Source: Epiperipatus broadwayi | Lineage: Eukaryota; Onychophora; Udeonychophora; Euonychophora; Peripatidae | Reading direction: 5' to 3' | DNA length: 64,000 nucleotides | Assembly (NCBI GenBank): GCA_028023455.1 | Contig: JAQFVV010012424.1 | Location: 664,001-728,000, forward strand | In this document: one piece after another, positions 13,394-26,049 of the stretch | Layout of the letters: each line of letters begins with the position of its first letter | Numbering within the stretch: the first letter of the stretch is position 1 | The notes under the pieces: generated by a model | Databases searched by the model: none | What the model was told of the DNA's origin: nothing | The model's input: the letters and a program-made list of their open reading frames with translations, nothing else | Position numbers and translations under genes: made by a program

Positions 13394-13844
13394 TTTTTAA
13401 TAAAAGTCAGAGGCAAATAGATTTTTTCCTTGAAGAAGTTAATAGATTAGATGCAAACAAAATTTACAATAGAAAAAGAAAAGGAAGATAAGATATCATA
13501 TTTGGATATTCTATTAATGAAGACGTATTCTAATGGTAGGTGTAAAATAGACATCAATATATAAAAAGATGAATATAGATAATAGCTAATTGGAATTCAA
13601 ATATAGATAAGAAATATAAAGTAATAGTATTACATCAAGAATGTATAGAGCTATAAATTATTGCTCAAGTAAAGAGGATTATAATAAGCAAATAGAGTTG
13701 ATAGCTAAGGAATTTAAAAGTAATGACTACCCAGTAAAGATTATGGATACTATAAGAATGTCAGAAGAGAGATTTGTTGTTAATAATGAGAATAATAGAA
13801 GAATAAACATAAATAAATAGGTATTAAAACATATAATAAATATT

Positions 13845-14256
13845 GTGAAGAATATAAATAAAATAATTAGGAGAATTAATAGAAATTTTAATAATGTAAT
13901 AAAATTTAAGGTAGAAAATAAAAGAAGGAAGAGTATGCTTAATATTTTGGATAATAAATATATAGGAAATATAGAAAATTGTATAAAAGGAGTGTATAGA
14001 ATAGAGTGTAAATCTTATAGAGAAAAATGTTAAGAACAGTTACGTGGGTAAAACAAAGAATTCTATTTATACAAGGTTGATTCAGCATAGATATGATAAG
14101 AGATCACCTGTTTATTTACATTCATTGGAGACAGAGCATAAGTTTGAGAAGGGAAGTATTAGAATGATAAATCATACTAAAGATGAGAGGGATAAAAAAA
14201 TTAAGGAAGTTATATTAAAAGCATTAGGCCATCTCTTAATAAGGATCACGGTTTGA
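13845..14256 (+). pseudogene. Penelope-like GIY-YIG endonuclease domain, frameshifted
   Basis: The first frame ends GVYRIECKSYREKC, covering the GIY strand and the Cys-rich insert typical of Penelope endonucleases. After a one-base shift near 14030 the reading resumes as NSYVGKTKNSIYTRLIQHRY, the YIG strand (here YVG) with the conserved Arg, and continues to KEVILKAL near 14225. In intact elements this nuclease nicks the target DNA. No complete frame remains. Confidence 0.85.
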
Positions 14257-14750
14257 AAATGTTGATTTTGTAGGGATTTTTTATTAATGAATAGGTATGT
14301 GTAATTTTAAAAAATGGAATGATATAGTTTCAGAATGTGTTCATAGAGGGCGTAGGGGTGAAGAGAATAAGGAAATAGGGACATTTTTGAAATTGTTTCA
14401 GTTATAGGAAAAAGGGTACTGAGATAAAAGGTAAGATTAGTTAAAAGTAAAAATTAAGAGGAAGTGAAATTATAAGGATATGTTAATATTATTGTTATTG
14501 ATTAATGTGTAATATATAAATAATTAAAATAAAAGAAATAAATTAAAAAGTAAATTTAAATTATTAATATGGAAAAATAAACGTTAAAAATAAATAAAAA
14601 AATTATTAAATAAAAGAAGTTAATTGAGTATAAGGATGGGTAAAGAAGTTTTTAGATTATAGAGATATTAAAGATCCATATTTAAGTTAATATTTGGAAT
14701 GTTGTTTTTATTTTTATATGTATATATATATATTGGTATATGTATTTAGA

Positions 14751-15053
14751 TACCAACCAGTAACCACCTAAACATTCACAATAAAGATAATCAATATTTC
14801 TCACTGCTGTCAAGGCAACCTTCTTACTTTTTAATAGCAAGGATGGAAATCCACTCTTACTAATGGTCCATTGAATATAGATGGACACTTAAAGATTGCA
14901 ACTTGACCACAGAGAATGAAATGTTGATACAATGAAGTTTAAATAAACCTCTTTAAACATGAAATAAACATGTCACTGTACTGCAGACTAATAAATAGTC
15001 AATTATAACATTACCAACTGCAATACTTTTAAATTGCTCATGTATTATTTAGA
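14751..15053. mobile_element. 303-bp insertion in the right pLTR with 8-bp target duplication
   Basis: The pLTR sequence is interrupted here. TATTTAGA occurs at 14743-14750 and again at 15046-15053, flanking the insert. No terminal inverted repeat is evident (starts TACCAACCAG, ends GCTCATGTAT). It could be a degenerate hAT-type MITE, given the 8-bp duplication. The stretch TCACTGCTGTCAAGGCAACC resembles part of the 62-bp minisatellite unit at 54.2 kb. Confidence 0.6.
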
Positions 15054-15086
15054 AATATTAATTGTATATGTTTAAATGTTGTAGCT

Positions 15087-15118
15087 CTGATGATGACTGC
15101 TGGACAGTTAAAACTGTA
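15087..15118 (+). ncRNA. hammerhead-like motif in right Penelope pLTR
   Basis: Counterpart of the motif at 11526. Core half CTGATGA is intact; GAAA is mutated to AAAA. Inactive as written. Confidence 0.3.
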
Positions 15119-15318
15119 AGGAAGGAAATAAAATAAATCATATGTTAAACTGAATTGTAGAGTGTAATTTAAGGAGTATATGGTGTATTATATTAATTTA
15201 AAAATACAGTTTTCATTCGACCGATGTCAATAATTTTTTTAACATTGTTTCAAATATAAACTGATCAGAAACTGCACTTTGATTTAAATTATTCATTAAA
15301 TATAATTTAATATTAAAA

Positions 15319-15510
15319 CAGGCAAAACTCTTCATATTGCCACTCAATGCAAGCCAGAGTAATCAAAGAATGCCGGAAGGCTTGTGCATAAAATCCCCAT
15401 CTAGTGCCTACTCATCCAAAATCCCCAGACTAGTTTCTCGCTTGTGGCCTTTGTCAGTGAGGAGACTTGGATCTGAGAGCACTGCATCTAGATCTTAGTG
15501 GTGTATTGTA
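15319..15510 (-). repeat. hammerhead family-3 repeat, copy at 15.4 kb
   Basis: Shares with 52920-53330 and 61340-61700 the order CAGGCAAAACTC, GCAAGCC(A)GAGTAATC, TTTGTGCATAAAATC, CTCATCCAA, the hammerhead and GGATCTGAGAGCA. This copy stops soon after the ribozyme (GATCTTAG). Ribozyme strand is minus. Confidence 0.75.
15422..15463 (-). ncRNA. hammerhead ribozyme, family 3, one core mutation
   Basis: Minus strand: helix I TCCTCA pairs with TGGGGA (six pairs, one G-U). The core is CTGACAA, where CTGANGA is expected, so core G8 is A. Then an AGGC...GC stem, GAAA, palindromic ACTAGT as helix III, and a GUC cleavage triplet at 15430-15428. The G8 change should abolish cleavage. Confidence 0.6.
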
Positions 15511-16905
15511 TATAATGTATGTAAATGCATATAATTTTCATCTTTATATTTAATGATTTTTATTTCAACTTATAATCTATAGTTTTTGTTATTTGTTGGC
15601 ATTCAGCTTCATCGTTGAATACACAGAATAATATCACACTATAAACATGCTGTTCCAATTATTTGGTATCTTTTTCTGATCATGATAGCAGTACAAATTA
15701 AAATTTATTGTGTATATATATTCATATATTCAATTATATGTATATTTATGTGGTTGAATAAAAGGTACACCATGTAATATTGATTATATAAAGATTTCTT
15801 ATTATATCACTATAATTTTATTCAAATAAGTTTGATCTTTCTGCCTACTTTAGGTTTACTTATTACAAATATGTAATGGGTCTTTTATTCCAATATTGTT
15901 AGAGAAATGCAATTTATTGCATAATGATTTTCTTCAGTGTTTTGTGAGACACGAGAAAGTATTGGTATTATTATAATAATTTACCTTGAGTTTTATAATC
16001 TACCACCAGATGCCACTGTAGCAATCCAACAATGAAAAAATTCATAAGAAAGTAAATGTTTGTACTTATCCCCCCCCCCCCCGCTGCCAAATGCAAATTT
16101 AAATAGTAATAAGTGTAGTATAATTTATTAAATTCTATTCACTATAACAATAAAATTAATAAATACTTTCTTATTAGTAATTTCAAAATAAAGAACTTTT
16201 TTTTTTGGTGTGATTATTTTTTTTTACTTTACCATTGGAATAATAACTGAGAGCGTCTCATTTCACAAATGCTATTAAAAGATCAAGTTCTTCATTGAAT
16301 TTATTTTGGGGAGAAAAATTTGCTAAATTAATAATAAAAAATTAGCATTTTTTAAAACATAAGCAATTGTAAATTTCACATTTTAATATGATATATCAAA
16401 ATTTGACATTATATTATTGGACATTATTACAACACAGTTCATCAAACATTCCTAACTCAAAACTAAATGCAAAATTATAAAGAAATGAGAGGTATATATT
16501 GAGAAAATTTTCACTTGTATCCGGAAACAATGTTGTATAATTTCAAGTTATTCTTCATTGCATTTTTGATCATATTAGAAATACTTTTGATACATGGAAT
16601 CATTAAATTCAAATTACATTTCAAAGACTTATTATCATCATTTACTTTATTATGGATTACTTTGAGTGTTTGCTTTTTTTTTCTTGTTTTCAGACAAATA
16701 CATAAATTCATTTAAATTCTTATAGATTCCTTTTTTTATTAACTTATTTATCATGCCTGTTATTATCATTTTCTTATGGAATACATTTTATTTTGTTTTC
16801 ATGATAAAAGGCTTCTTAGTAAACTCAACAATAATGCATATATTTAATTTTTTATGGATTAATTTCTTCACTGCTTTGATCACTAAAGCACTATCTGACA
16901 GTATA
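15511..16905. other. AT-rich non-coding DNA with poly(C) tract
   Basis: No exon or shared repeat recognised. A run of 12 C lies at 16071-16082. Confidence 0.5.
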
Positions 16906-18055
16906 CATCTGGGTGTCTTTTTATGTGGTAGATAGGTTCCACAGAAAACCCGCATTAAAAAAATCACACAAAAATAGACTTAACTTACCTTGAAAAATAT
17001 GGGATATGTTCCAAAATTTTTATTGATCACATAAAAACAAAGCAACAAGATAAAATTACTTTAAAATTCACATAAAAAAAAATAAGGAAATAAAGTATGA
17101 CTAATAAAAATTTCAAATATTTGAAAAAAATTGATACAAGACAAACTTTTTTTATTAACTATTTAATTTTATTCAAAACAAAATGTTTTTATGTGTAATT
17201 TATTTTACATTTTTTCATACATATTTTAATCATTATCGCTATTTGACAATATGCAGTTCGTTTGTGAACTGGTAAGACACCAGATTCGTCACATGAGGAA
17301 ATACAATTAGCGCCAATTTTAGTCTCGTGCTGTGTTAATGGTCTTCTGTCGACAATGTAATCGGTAATTAAACTTTGAGATGATGATTTTACTAATTGTT
17401 TATGAAGCTCGCGATATCCAGATGCTATGTCTAGCTGATAGAGAATGCCTTCCATGAGTGCAACTATATATATATAACATGCTTCCATGAATGTGTTAAT
17501 AATGACTAACAGTTAAATTTTCTTTTATGCATATATATATACATGGAGAAACTTTTAGACAGAAAAAAGTTACAAATAAAAATATTAAAAAATTTAATTT
17601 CAAGTTCATAAATATTTCTACTTGTAATTTTTTCCTGTCTAAAAGTTTCTCCATGTATATAAAAGATAATATACACATACATAACACAGACATAATTATT
17701 TAACTCTCGTTGGAATTTAAGTCATAATTTGTGCCATTAACAAGAAAATGATTTCCATTTAATTAGAAAGTTGAAGACTTTCTCAAATCTTTTGCTGCAA
17801 AACAAAAAGGTTCCACTTCTGCTTCATTATCTTTTTCTAAATCTTTCTACTGTATCTAAATTTATTGCCAAACTTTTTCCAACAGGCATTTAAAGTATGT
17901 AAAATTTAATGCGTGTATATAAAATGGGGAAATCCCGATTTTAAGTGAAATATGAACTTTATCGTATAAAAGAAAATCGCATAAAAAGATATTAACAAAC
18001 ATGAATCGCATAACTTCAAAATCGCATTTAAAAAATCTGAACAGAGACCCAGGTG
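16906..18055. mobile_element. Tigger-like (pogo-group) DNA transposon derivative, copy A
   Basis: Begins CATCTGGGTGTC and ends GAGACCCAGGTG, imperfect terminal inverted repeats flanked by TA on both sides (TA target duplication). The subterminal regions share with copies B and C the segments GGTAGATAGGTTCCACAGAA, ATCACACAAAAATAG and ATAACTTCAAAAT. The minus strand at 17189-17488 keeps a 99-codon remnant including SLITDYIVDRRPLTQHETK, which is also readable in copy B and in part in copy C, so it is a decayed transposase end and not a host gene. An internal hairpin at 17535-17660 pairs ATGGAGAAACTTTTAGACAG with its complement. Confidence 0.75.
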
Positions 18056-20158
18056 TATTGTGAAGCTTAAGGTAGATCACATACTTCAACAGTACCAAAT
18101 TATAAACATCCGGGTTCAGGCTAACGGAAATTGATGCAGGCTACGCATGCGCTTTTTACACCTTCATTTTCAACTTTTTTTCTAGTTTCCAGAAAGGTAA
18201 ATTTTATTTTTCTATGATAAAAAAATAAAAATTTTATAATTTTTGTGATCAAGTAGACTGAATTTTTTTGTCTTTCTTTCTCTTATTTTTTTGATAGTTA
18301 CTGGAAAAGCATTCAACGTAAAAAACACATCAGTAAAAATAAAACTTTACCAATATATTTTGAAGACATTATGGGGGGCCTAATGGTATTTATTTTTCTA
18401 TATTTTTTAATTATTTTATTTTTATATATGATAAAAAATGTACAAAAAAATTATTATTGAAACATAAAAAAAAAAAGATCGTGATTATGTACATTTATAT
18501 TGTGAATTATCTGCATTTTTTGCTATGATGTGAGCTTGGGTCCAGTATTTGAATTAGATGATATGAGGCAAAGATAAACATTTTGCAAATATTATGACCC
18601 GATTTAGATTTTTCTATAATGTCTTGACTGCATTTTAATAACAATAAAAATACGCAAATGCTAAAAGTAAAGATTTTGACAGTACATAAACTTAGGTCGA
18701 TTATACACTACTGCAATGTAAATTTCAAAGCTGCATATCAAATGCAAAGAGAGGTAGCAGTTGATGAAGCTATTACTAAGTTTATGGCCATAGTAGCATA
18801 AAGCAATATGAGCCATCAAAACCTATAAAGATAGAATAAATAATACTACATCACACTGACTCTAAACTACTAACTTATGTACCTCAAGATTAACTCTATA
18901 ATGAATTTAGTATTTCATTCACTTTTTATATTTTATTTCATATATAGTGACTATTTTAGTAGTACTTTTTAATAAATTACAAACTGTATTGAAGTTCTTT
19001 AGTACAATATTCAAATTATACTAATTATTGATCAATATTAACTACTTGTTATAAGGGATGTTATTAAGGATGACATATATATTGCAAACCCCTGTATGGA
19101 AATACATTTTGAAGGGCCACTGAGAAAAATGAAAGGTACTAATGTCTTTATTCTATGAAGTTTTCAAGTGATGGATTATCTTAGGTGTTATTATATACCA
19201 ATTTTTTTTTAGAAATTTTAAAATGAATCCAACTAACTTGCTAAGAGAAGACTACCAATAAAACTTAAAAGTTATGATAAAATTTGTGGCCTAGCATAAT
19301 TTTTTAAATATACAATATGGTTGCTTGCAAGTGAAAAAGTTAAGCCAAATAATTAATTGACCAATTTACCTTTTGTTTAATTGATTTTATTCCAAATATT
19401 TCATGATATCTCTAAAGCAGATAAAATTGCTAAATAATCTATAAAATTTTATTTTATAAAAGTTTCAGTCATTCATTATCACCAAATATTTATTGATTCT
19501 ACCAATATAAAATCAGTTAGTTACTCCAGATTCTTCAAAAAATATAAATAATTTTAATCATGTCTCATTCTTCAAGCAGATAATTTGTTCTCTACACAGA
19601 AATACAAAGATATAGTCTTGGTTAAATTCTCCAGTTGTAAAAAAAAAAAAAATCTCATTCTAAGATGAAATTCTTTTCCACAATAATATAAGAATGATGC
19701 TCTGGACAAAATTCTTAAGATAACTTTGACATAATTTTAAGATTTTAAAATATAAAAATGGATTTCATCAATTGTTGCATCTATATATACAAATTTTACT
19801 TATACTAAATGCATACTATATATTCATCTCTATATTATAATATGCATGATTAGTGATTATGATGCAATATATAAAAAATAAACAAATGCATTAAAAACAG
19901 TGAAATTATAGAAATTGAATAATTTTATTAAAACATATTTTTTGATATACAATTTACATTATTAACTTCAGGTACAAAAAATATAACATTTGATATATTT
20001 CCTTAGTATATTTACTCTGAATTAAAAAAAAAATTTAATGATAAAATAAATTGGCAAGCAATGGCAAGTCCAAATGTTATCACATGATCATAAATATCTT
20101 ATTACTGTACTTAGTCCCCCCCTCCCATCTGCTTCCAGGCAGAAATATAACTTTAAAA
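18056..20158. other. AT-rich non-coding DNA
   Basis: No exon, RNA gene or shared repeat recognised; several A/T homopolymers. Confidence 0.5.
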
Positions 20159-20170
20159 AATAATGAATTG

Positions 20171-20278
20171 TCTTGCATTGGTGGTCGAGAGGTCAGCGCG
20201 ACTGCCTCGCACTTGCAGGCAGTTGCCCGGGTTGTGGGTTCGCATCCAGGCCGATGCTATGATACTTAAAAAAAAAAA
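20171..20278 (+). mobile_element. tRNA-derived mini-SINE, copy 1
   Basis: Box A-like GGTCGAGAGGTCAGCGCGAC and box B-like GGGTTCGCATCC separated by an anticodon-arm hairpin (CTGCCT/AGGCAG), ending in A(13). Flanked by AATAATGAATTG (20159-20170) and AATAACGAATTG (20279-20290), a target duplication with one mismatch. No LINE-related body is present; it is essentially a tRNA-like head with an A tail. Two more copies lie at 46836 and 62508. Confidence 0.85.
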
Positions 20279-20290
20279 AATAACGAATTG

Positions 20291-23200
20291 AAATCACATT
20301 ATTCAAAACTTTTTCACAGTATTAATATTTTACAAATATTGGCATCTTAATAGCAATAAAAAATAAATATTTTTTAAGAATAATTTTATCAATTGTGACA
20401 CACAATAATGGAGTATATTTTAACATCTAAAAAATTTCAAGAGACATGGACATAAACATATGTAACTATCAAATCAAACTTCATATAGACATTTGCAAAG
20501 TACTGACAATTATATATTCTGGAAATTGCAAATAGGACAATTTAAATCAAAAATCAATCCATATACACACATATACGATGTTCTTATACTGTACATACAT
20601 AAGTATTTTTTGTTACAGCTAAGTGGAAAAAAGGAATGATTTCATGATAATTATATATATAAAAAAAGTTAAAATTCACTTAATGTTAATATCAAGAATA
20701 TTAATCGTTACTCATTCTTATATACATTTAAAATTCAATTTTTTTCAAATGTAGTTCTAAAAATATTAACTTTTCCACATGATAAATGACTCCACACCAT
20801 TAAGAGCTAATTTAGCATATATTTACTAAACGAAAAACAATAATGAGATTGCAGAAAGCAAGAAATCATTATTCAAGTTACAAAAATAATGACTATAAAA
20901 TTTAAGTAAAATGCTTGAATTCATAAAACATTATTGACAAAATTAAAGTAATATGAATTTTATAATGATTCATTTTATTAATTTAATTTACAATTTATCT
21001 TTAACATAAAGTACAAGATAAAGTACCTCGTATTTATGTTCTTTGCTATTACAAACATAAGGCACCTTAATGTAATTCTAAAGGAAATATAAAAGATAAG
21101 CCCAGGTCTAAGATTGCTTATTTGATATGCCGAGCCATGAAAAGTAGCATAATTATAAAATTTGGAGATCTATAAAAATAGCAAACTACCATCAACAAAT
21201 AGGAAATATTGTGGTCACAAAATTATAACGGTAATAAATTCTATCTTGATTCTTAGCATTTTTATGTGTTTTAACATGAAAACCGCGCCATAGAACGGCG
21301 TCTTTAGCTATAAGATGAGTACCCTTAACTAGATTCTACTTTGTGTTAGATCATATATTTTTTGATAGGCATGCTAAACATAGACTTTACTATATCTTCA
21401 TAGAGGAACTTAATCACTTGTAATCTTTTACTTAATTGGCTTTTTTTTAATATAAGTTCATTTGAAATATGTGTGTATGTATATATTTTGACTGAAAACT
21501 AGGCCATGCATTAGAATCAATCTTAGTTTACCAATACTTGCCACTTGCTTAATTTATATAATTTTACTCTCGAATCTCAATTTCAGAACTGCAAAATAAA
21601 TTTTAATAATTCCTTTACTTCATTAAGGTGTAGAATTTTGGATGCATCTGTAAAGAATTCATAATAATTCATGATGAAATTTTTTCATTACTATTTTGAT
21701 TTTTCAATTACAGTCAGTATGGTGATTTTTATTTTTTTACATTTCAAATTAATTTCTCAGAAGACAACAATTTTATAATATAAACGTTTTTGGATTAACA
21801 ACAAAATACAAACTTTATTCAATCTGTAATAGAAAAAAACAGTTTTGATATATTTAAAATGATTGATTAAAACATACTTTATAGTCATTACTTTGGAATC
21901 TTTTAAACCACAGGTTTAATATGAAGTTTAGAGGTTAAAAATATATAAATACAAGAGTAGAGTTTACATTTATAAGCACTTGTATATAAATTATAAGTCA
22001 TTATTGATTATATTGATGAATAGTCAATAATCATGAGCCAGTGATTATGACCAATGTAGTGGAGGTGAGTACAACATTTGATTGATTACCAGTTATGTCT
22101 TTAATTATTCACAGTGTGTTATGATATGGAAAGACTCTTAGTTTTATAGTTAATGTATACATGGGTGGATTGATCTCTAGAATAAAATTATTTGTTGGAA
22201 AATGTATTTTATGATTTTAAAAAGTCTTTTGGCAAGTATGTTGAAAGATTTAGAAGGTAGTTGACAATTATAATAGTAATCTATCACCGTTTTCCCCTGA
22301 ATCAATAAAAAGTATCTTGTATTGACATTTACACACAAATGAAATTTTTATTAAGAATTGGGTGGAATAACTGGTAAATTTACTATTATGATTATTAACT
22401 TTTTCTTAATATTTCATCATAGTGCTCTTTCTTTGCAAGAGACTAAAATCAGTAAAACTGTTTACCAATAAATAACCATTCTCAAACATCCATCCACATT
22501 TTAATATGAAAGGATATTTACGTACTATCAGTCAAGCTTAGCAGCCATGTTTTTTTCAAAATATATATTTTCAGGGACATATAAGCTATCATATTTAATA
22601 TTTACCTTTTTTTATTATTATTATAAAAGTGAAAGAAATGTCACAAAATTATAGCAATTAATAGTAATTTAGATAAATTTTATAATTTAAAATGCAATAA
22701 ACAAAATAACAAATATGGATTATATGATCGCAATGCATAGTGAAAAACTAAAAGCATAATAAGTAATAAATCACATATATGTTATGCTCGTCTCAGCTAC
22801 ATTTGCCATAATCACTAGCTCATGATTATTAGATAATAAAGATTTATAATTAATATTTAAAATTTAAGTATTATTAAGATTTTACAATTTTTATATTACT
22901 GTTATTAACATGGAAATAATTATAAATGCAAACTATTATATACACATGAATATACACTCATACATATAACCCCTGAAACTGGAAAAAAAATAAATTTTGA
23001 AATGGTCATTTACAAAAAAGCTTGGAATACTAGATGGATCCAATAGGTATATGACATCTATGGATGTAGTAGATAATTACATAAATATGAATTAATTTTA
23101 TCATTAATACTCTCAAACTATTGATTCAAGTTAACATCAGTTCCAAATGTTGAACTTGAACCAATAGCTTAAGACTAATGAAAAATAAACAAATTGGTTT

Positions 23201-23425
23201 AAATAATCAATGTTTATGTATAAATACACCCATATGTATACACATACTTGCATATAAAATTAATAATACATATGTTTTGCTTCAACATCATAATATTCAA
23301 TTGGACAAAAATTTGGGCCATTGGTAGGTTGAGCTCCAATTCCACGACTACAAAAATATATATATATATATTAAATTATAATTACAGTCAGCTAATTGGT
23401 TATTATATGCAAATCACATCACTGC
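20291..23425. other. AT-rich non-coding DNA
   Basis: No coding or RNA signal recognised. The small GC-richer patch near 21280-21310 (AACCGCGCCATAGAACGGCG) could not be identified. Confidence 0.5.
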
Positions 23426-23545
23426 AGCCAATGCTTAAATAAATCAATAGAATATCACCATTCTGTTGTCAAGGCAACACACAAATAAGTGTTGCCTTGA
23501 TCACAGATTGGTGATATTCTATTGGTTAATTTAAGCATTGGATAC
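23426..23545. repeat. inverted pair of minisatellite units
   Basis: Two head-to-head copies of the 62-bp unit that is tandemly arrayed at 54.25-54.79 kb: CAATGCTTAAATAAATCAAT ... TTGTCAAGGCAACAC, a short spacer, then GTGTTGCCTTGA ... ATTGGTTAATTTAAGCATTG. Confidence 0.75.
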
Positions 23546-26049
23546 CAAATATCTAAAATAAAATTGCTAAACAGTTATTTACATATATTCATACAAGCAA
23601 ATAAAATTATACTCACACTTATACAACAAATGCTATTTAATTAAATCTTTTTCTTTAAGGAAACAAATTATTAGACTTCAGTCATTTCTTCAAACAGAAA
23701 TTCATCAAGATGAAGTCTGGTTTCTAAATGATGACACTTTTGCACATTAATACACGCTCTTTCAGGATGTAGGAAAGATATCATACCAATTTACTTACAT
23801 CAAACAAATCACTTCCATTTCCTATTCAAACAATTGTAATAACAGTATTAATCCACTCTACCACTTTATTCTACGGTCATCTATTGGAATCAATGGACAT
23901 CAGATGATTATGCCAAACCAATTTGTCACATTAGTGCTATTAGCTTTAACTAGTAAGAAACATTTGATAGCATATATCCATCTAAGGTTATAATTAGAAA
24001 GTTTTGATACAATTGCAGTGATTCTCTTATAAAAGTGCTAGACCAATTTGAAATTGGACATGGTGGATCTGTTTGAATTCAAGGCCTTATATGGTGTACA
24101 GAACATCAACCAATATCTATTTGGGGCTTGTCTTGGCATGGAGAAGGGAAGATAGTCAAGATCAACATGACAATTTGCTTGAATAATATATAAGATATAT
24201 GATAGCTGATGTAATGTCTTGACATATAATTATACACGCAATCTTACATGGATGATTTTACAGTGTTAAGAGTGAATTATTTTTCTTAATACAGATGTTA
24301 AACATAAACTGGTAAAATCATGTGATATATTGTTTAGTATACAATAATTAAATGTTATCTGACTTAAATGAAGTATATGGGCTCTTAGTTCATAAATATA
24401 GGAAATGAAAATACTACCAAATTTATTCTACGTAAACATTGCAGTATAAATCATTAGTATTATGGTTATTAAAATTTACTGCATTTTGAACTTAGTAGTT
24501 GAAGAGTTTGTAAATCAACATGCTTTTGGTTTGAAGTCAACACGATCAGATATATTTGCATAAAAATGTTTGTTTCTGTGAAAATTTCCATAAGTTAAAT
24601 AAACCCTGACAAATTTGTCTTTCCATTTTAACGGTTCTGCTGATTCTGAAAGCATATCTTAGAAAAGTGTTGAATATTCATATTATATTTTACTAGCTCA
24701 TCTTGAGTGAAACTTGATATAGTTGATCATTTTGAGATTGATTTGTAGCGATTCAGAATATAATTTGATGAAAAAAATGTAGTTTAAGTCTATTTGAGTG
24801 ATTTCAGATCTTAGTGACAAAGGACGTATTGAACTGGTTAACACAAATCTTCCATAGAAAGGAAGTTTACTTAAGTGGATTTATCACTAACAGCATGGTA
24901 ATAAAAAATCATTTACAGGCGGTTCTCAACTTTTGTACCTAATTGGTTCATGAAATGTTAACAAAAATTGAAATGTATATAAGTAGAGCAATGTAAAAAA
25001 AAAATATTTATTTTTTAATTAAGTGAATTAGCATATACATAAATAACACTATTTATTATTATCTGGTGTTTTCTTTATAAATCTATCAAGAGATAGTTGA
25101 ATTATACTCTTTTTTTCTTTTCTTGATAAAGAATTCTGCATCTTTTTCTATTGCCCTTCATACATGAGATATACAAAATATGTACAAAATAGTGAATTAT
25201 ATAAAAGTAGTATGCATGTAAGTCAAGGACCGCCTGTAATACATCTTCTTAACTTTGATGATTTGCTATCTCTGCCCAATAATGCTTAATACTTAAGTAA
25301 TAGACATTTTTTGCAATTGGTTTTAGTATATTTTGCAGCTGCACACTGTAGCCCATTTTGGTGTCACTTTCTTTAAAAGATAAGAATGACGAACATCATC
25401 TTGAATCATTATATGAAGAACTTTGTTCAGACTTAATTTCTTTAGTTTAATTAAGAAATGGCAAGGATACGAAGGAATAATATATATATGGATTTGCTGT
25501 TAGAAAATTCACCAATTTTATGCTTTATAAAATGAATGAGGTTTGACTATAAAAATTAGGACATTTGTAATATATGATTTTAATCAGTATCTTAGCCATT
25601 TCATGGTAGAATCTGCTTCTTCATTTGATTGTACTAAAAAAATTTAGATCAGTATATTGTAAAAATATAGTGAAGATGATCAGGTCCAGTGAGGTAATTT
25701 GTATATCAGGTTGAATATTATAAACTAATCACCATTCTTGTAAATTCTTTGATAGTACTAATGATGAAAAGCATGTCAATGTACTGTCTTGTTTTGTTTT
25801 ATATCTTTAGACTGTATTTAGTTCATGTCTTATAGCTTAGGATTAATATCATTGATGACTTTATCTTTATTCAAATAATTTTCTAATAGCAATTCTGTTC
25901 ACTCTTGATTTTGTTGGCAATAATTGGTTAACATTAAAATAGGTAATTAACATTTGAAATGGGCACAAAACTATGTGTTAAAAAAGGCTTTTTACATGTA
26001 ATTATTATTAATATTTATATAGTTGTTGTATATGATTTTTATTATTATA
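23546..26049. other. AT-rich non-coding DNA
   Basis: No exon supported. A candidate hexosaminidase terminal exon near 24640 (minus) was tested and rejected on reading phase. Confidence 0.5.

Larger units (their letters stand above)
11230..15197 (+). mobile_element. Penelope-like retroelement (RT plus GIY-YIG) with flanking pseudo-LTRs
   Basis: A decayed Penelope-like element. A segment of about 410 bp at 11230-11636 recurs at 14516-15197, as expected for the pLTR arrangement of this class: the shared text runs from the AAATAATTAAAATAAAAG start, through TTAATTGAGTATAAGG and AAAGATCCATATTTAAGTTA, to the GGAGTATATGGTGTATTATA end. The right pLTR is split by a 303-bp insertion at 14751-15053. Between them, plus-strand ORF fragments encode a Penelope N-terminal region (11782-12543), reverse transcriptase (12515-13393) and GIY-YIG endonuclease (13845-14256), broken by stops and frameshifts. 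It cannot make an active protein, but an active relative elsewhere in the genome is implied. Confidence 0.88.

Noticed and set aside
17189-17488. 99-codon minus ORF as a host gene
   Set aside because: The same peptide is found in three elements with common terminal repeats, so it is a transposon remnant.
20180-20265. Functional tRNA gene
   Set aside because: Acceptor stem does not pair, A tail and target duplications are present, and two further copies exist; it is a SINE.
24600-24670. Minus-strand TTTCAG followed by a frame with AEPL as terminal hexosaminidase exon
   Set aside because: The preceding exon leaves two bases, but the AEPL frame needs one; the in-phase reading gives unrelated residues and a stop.
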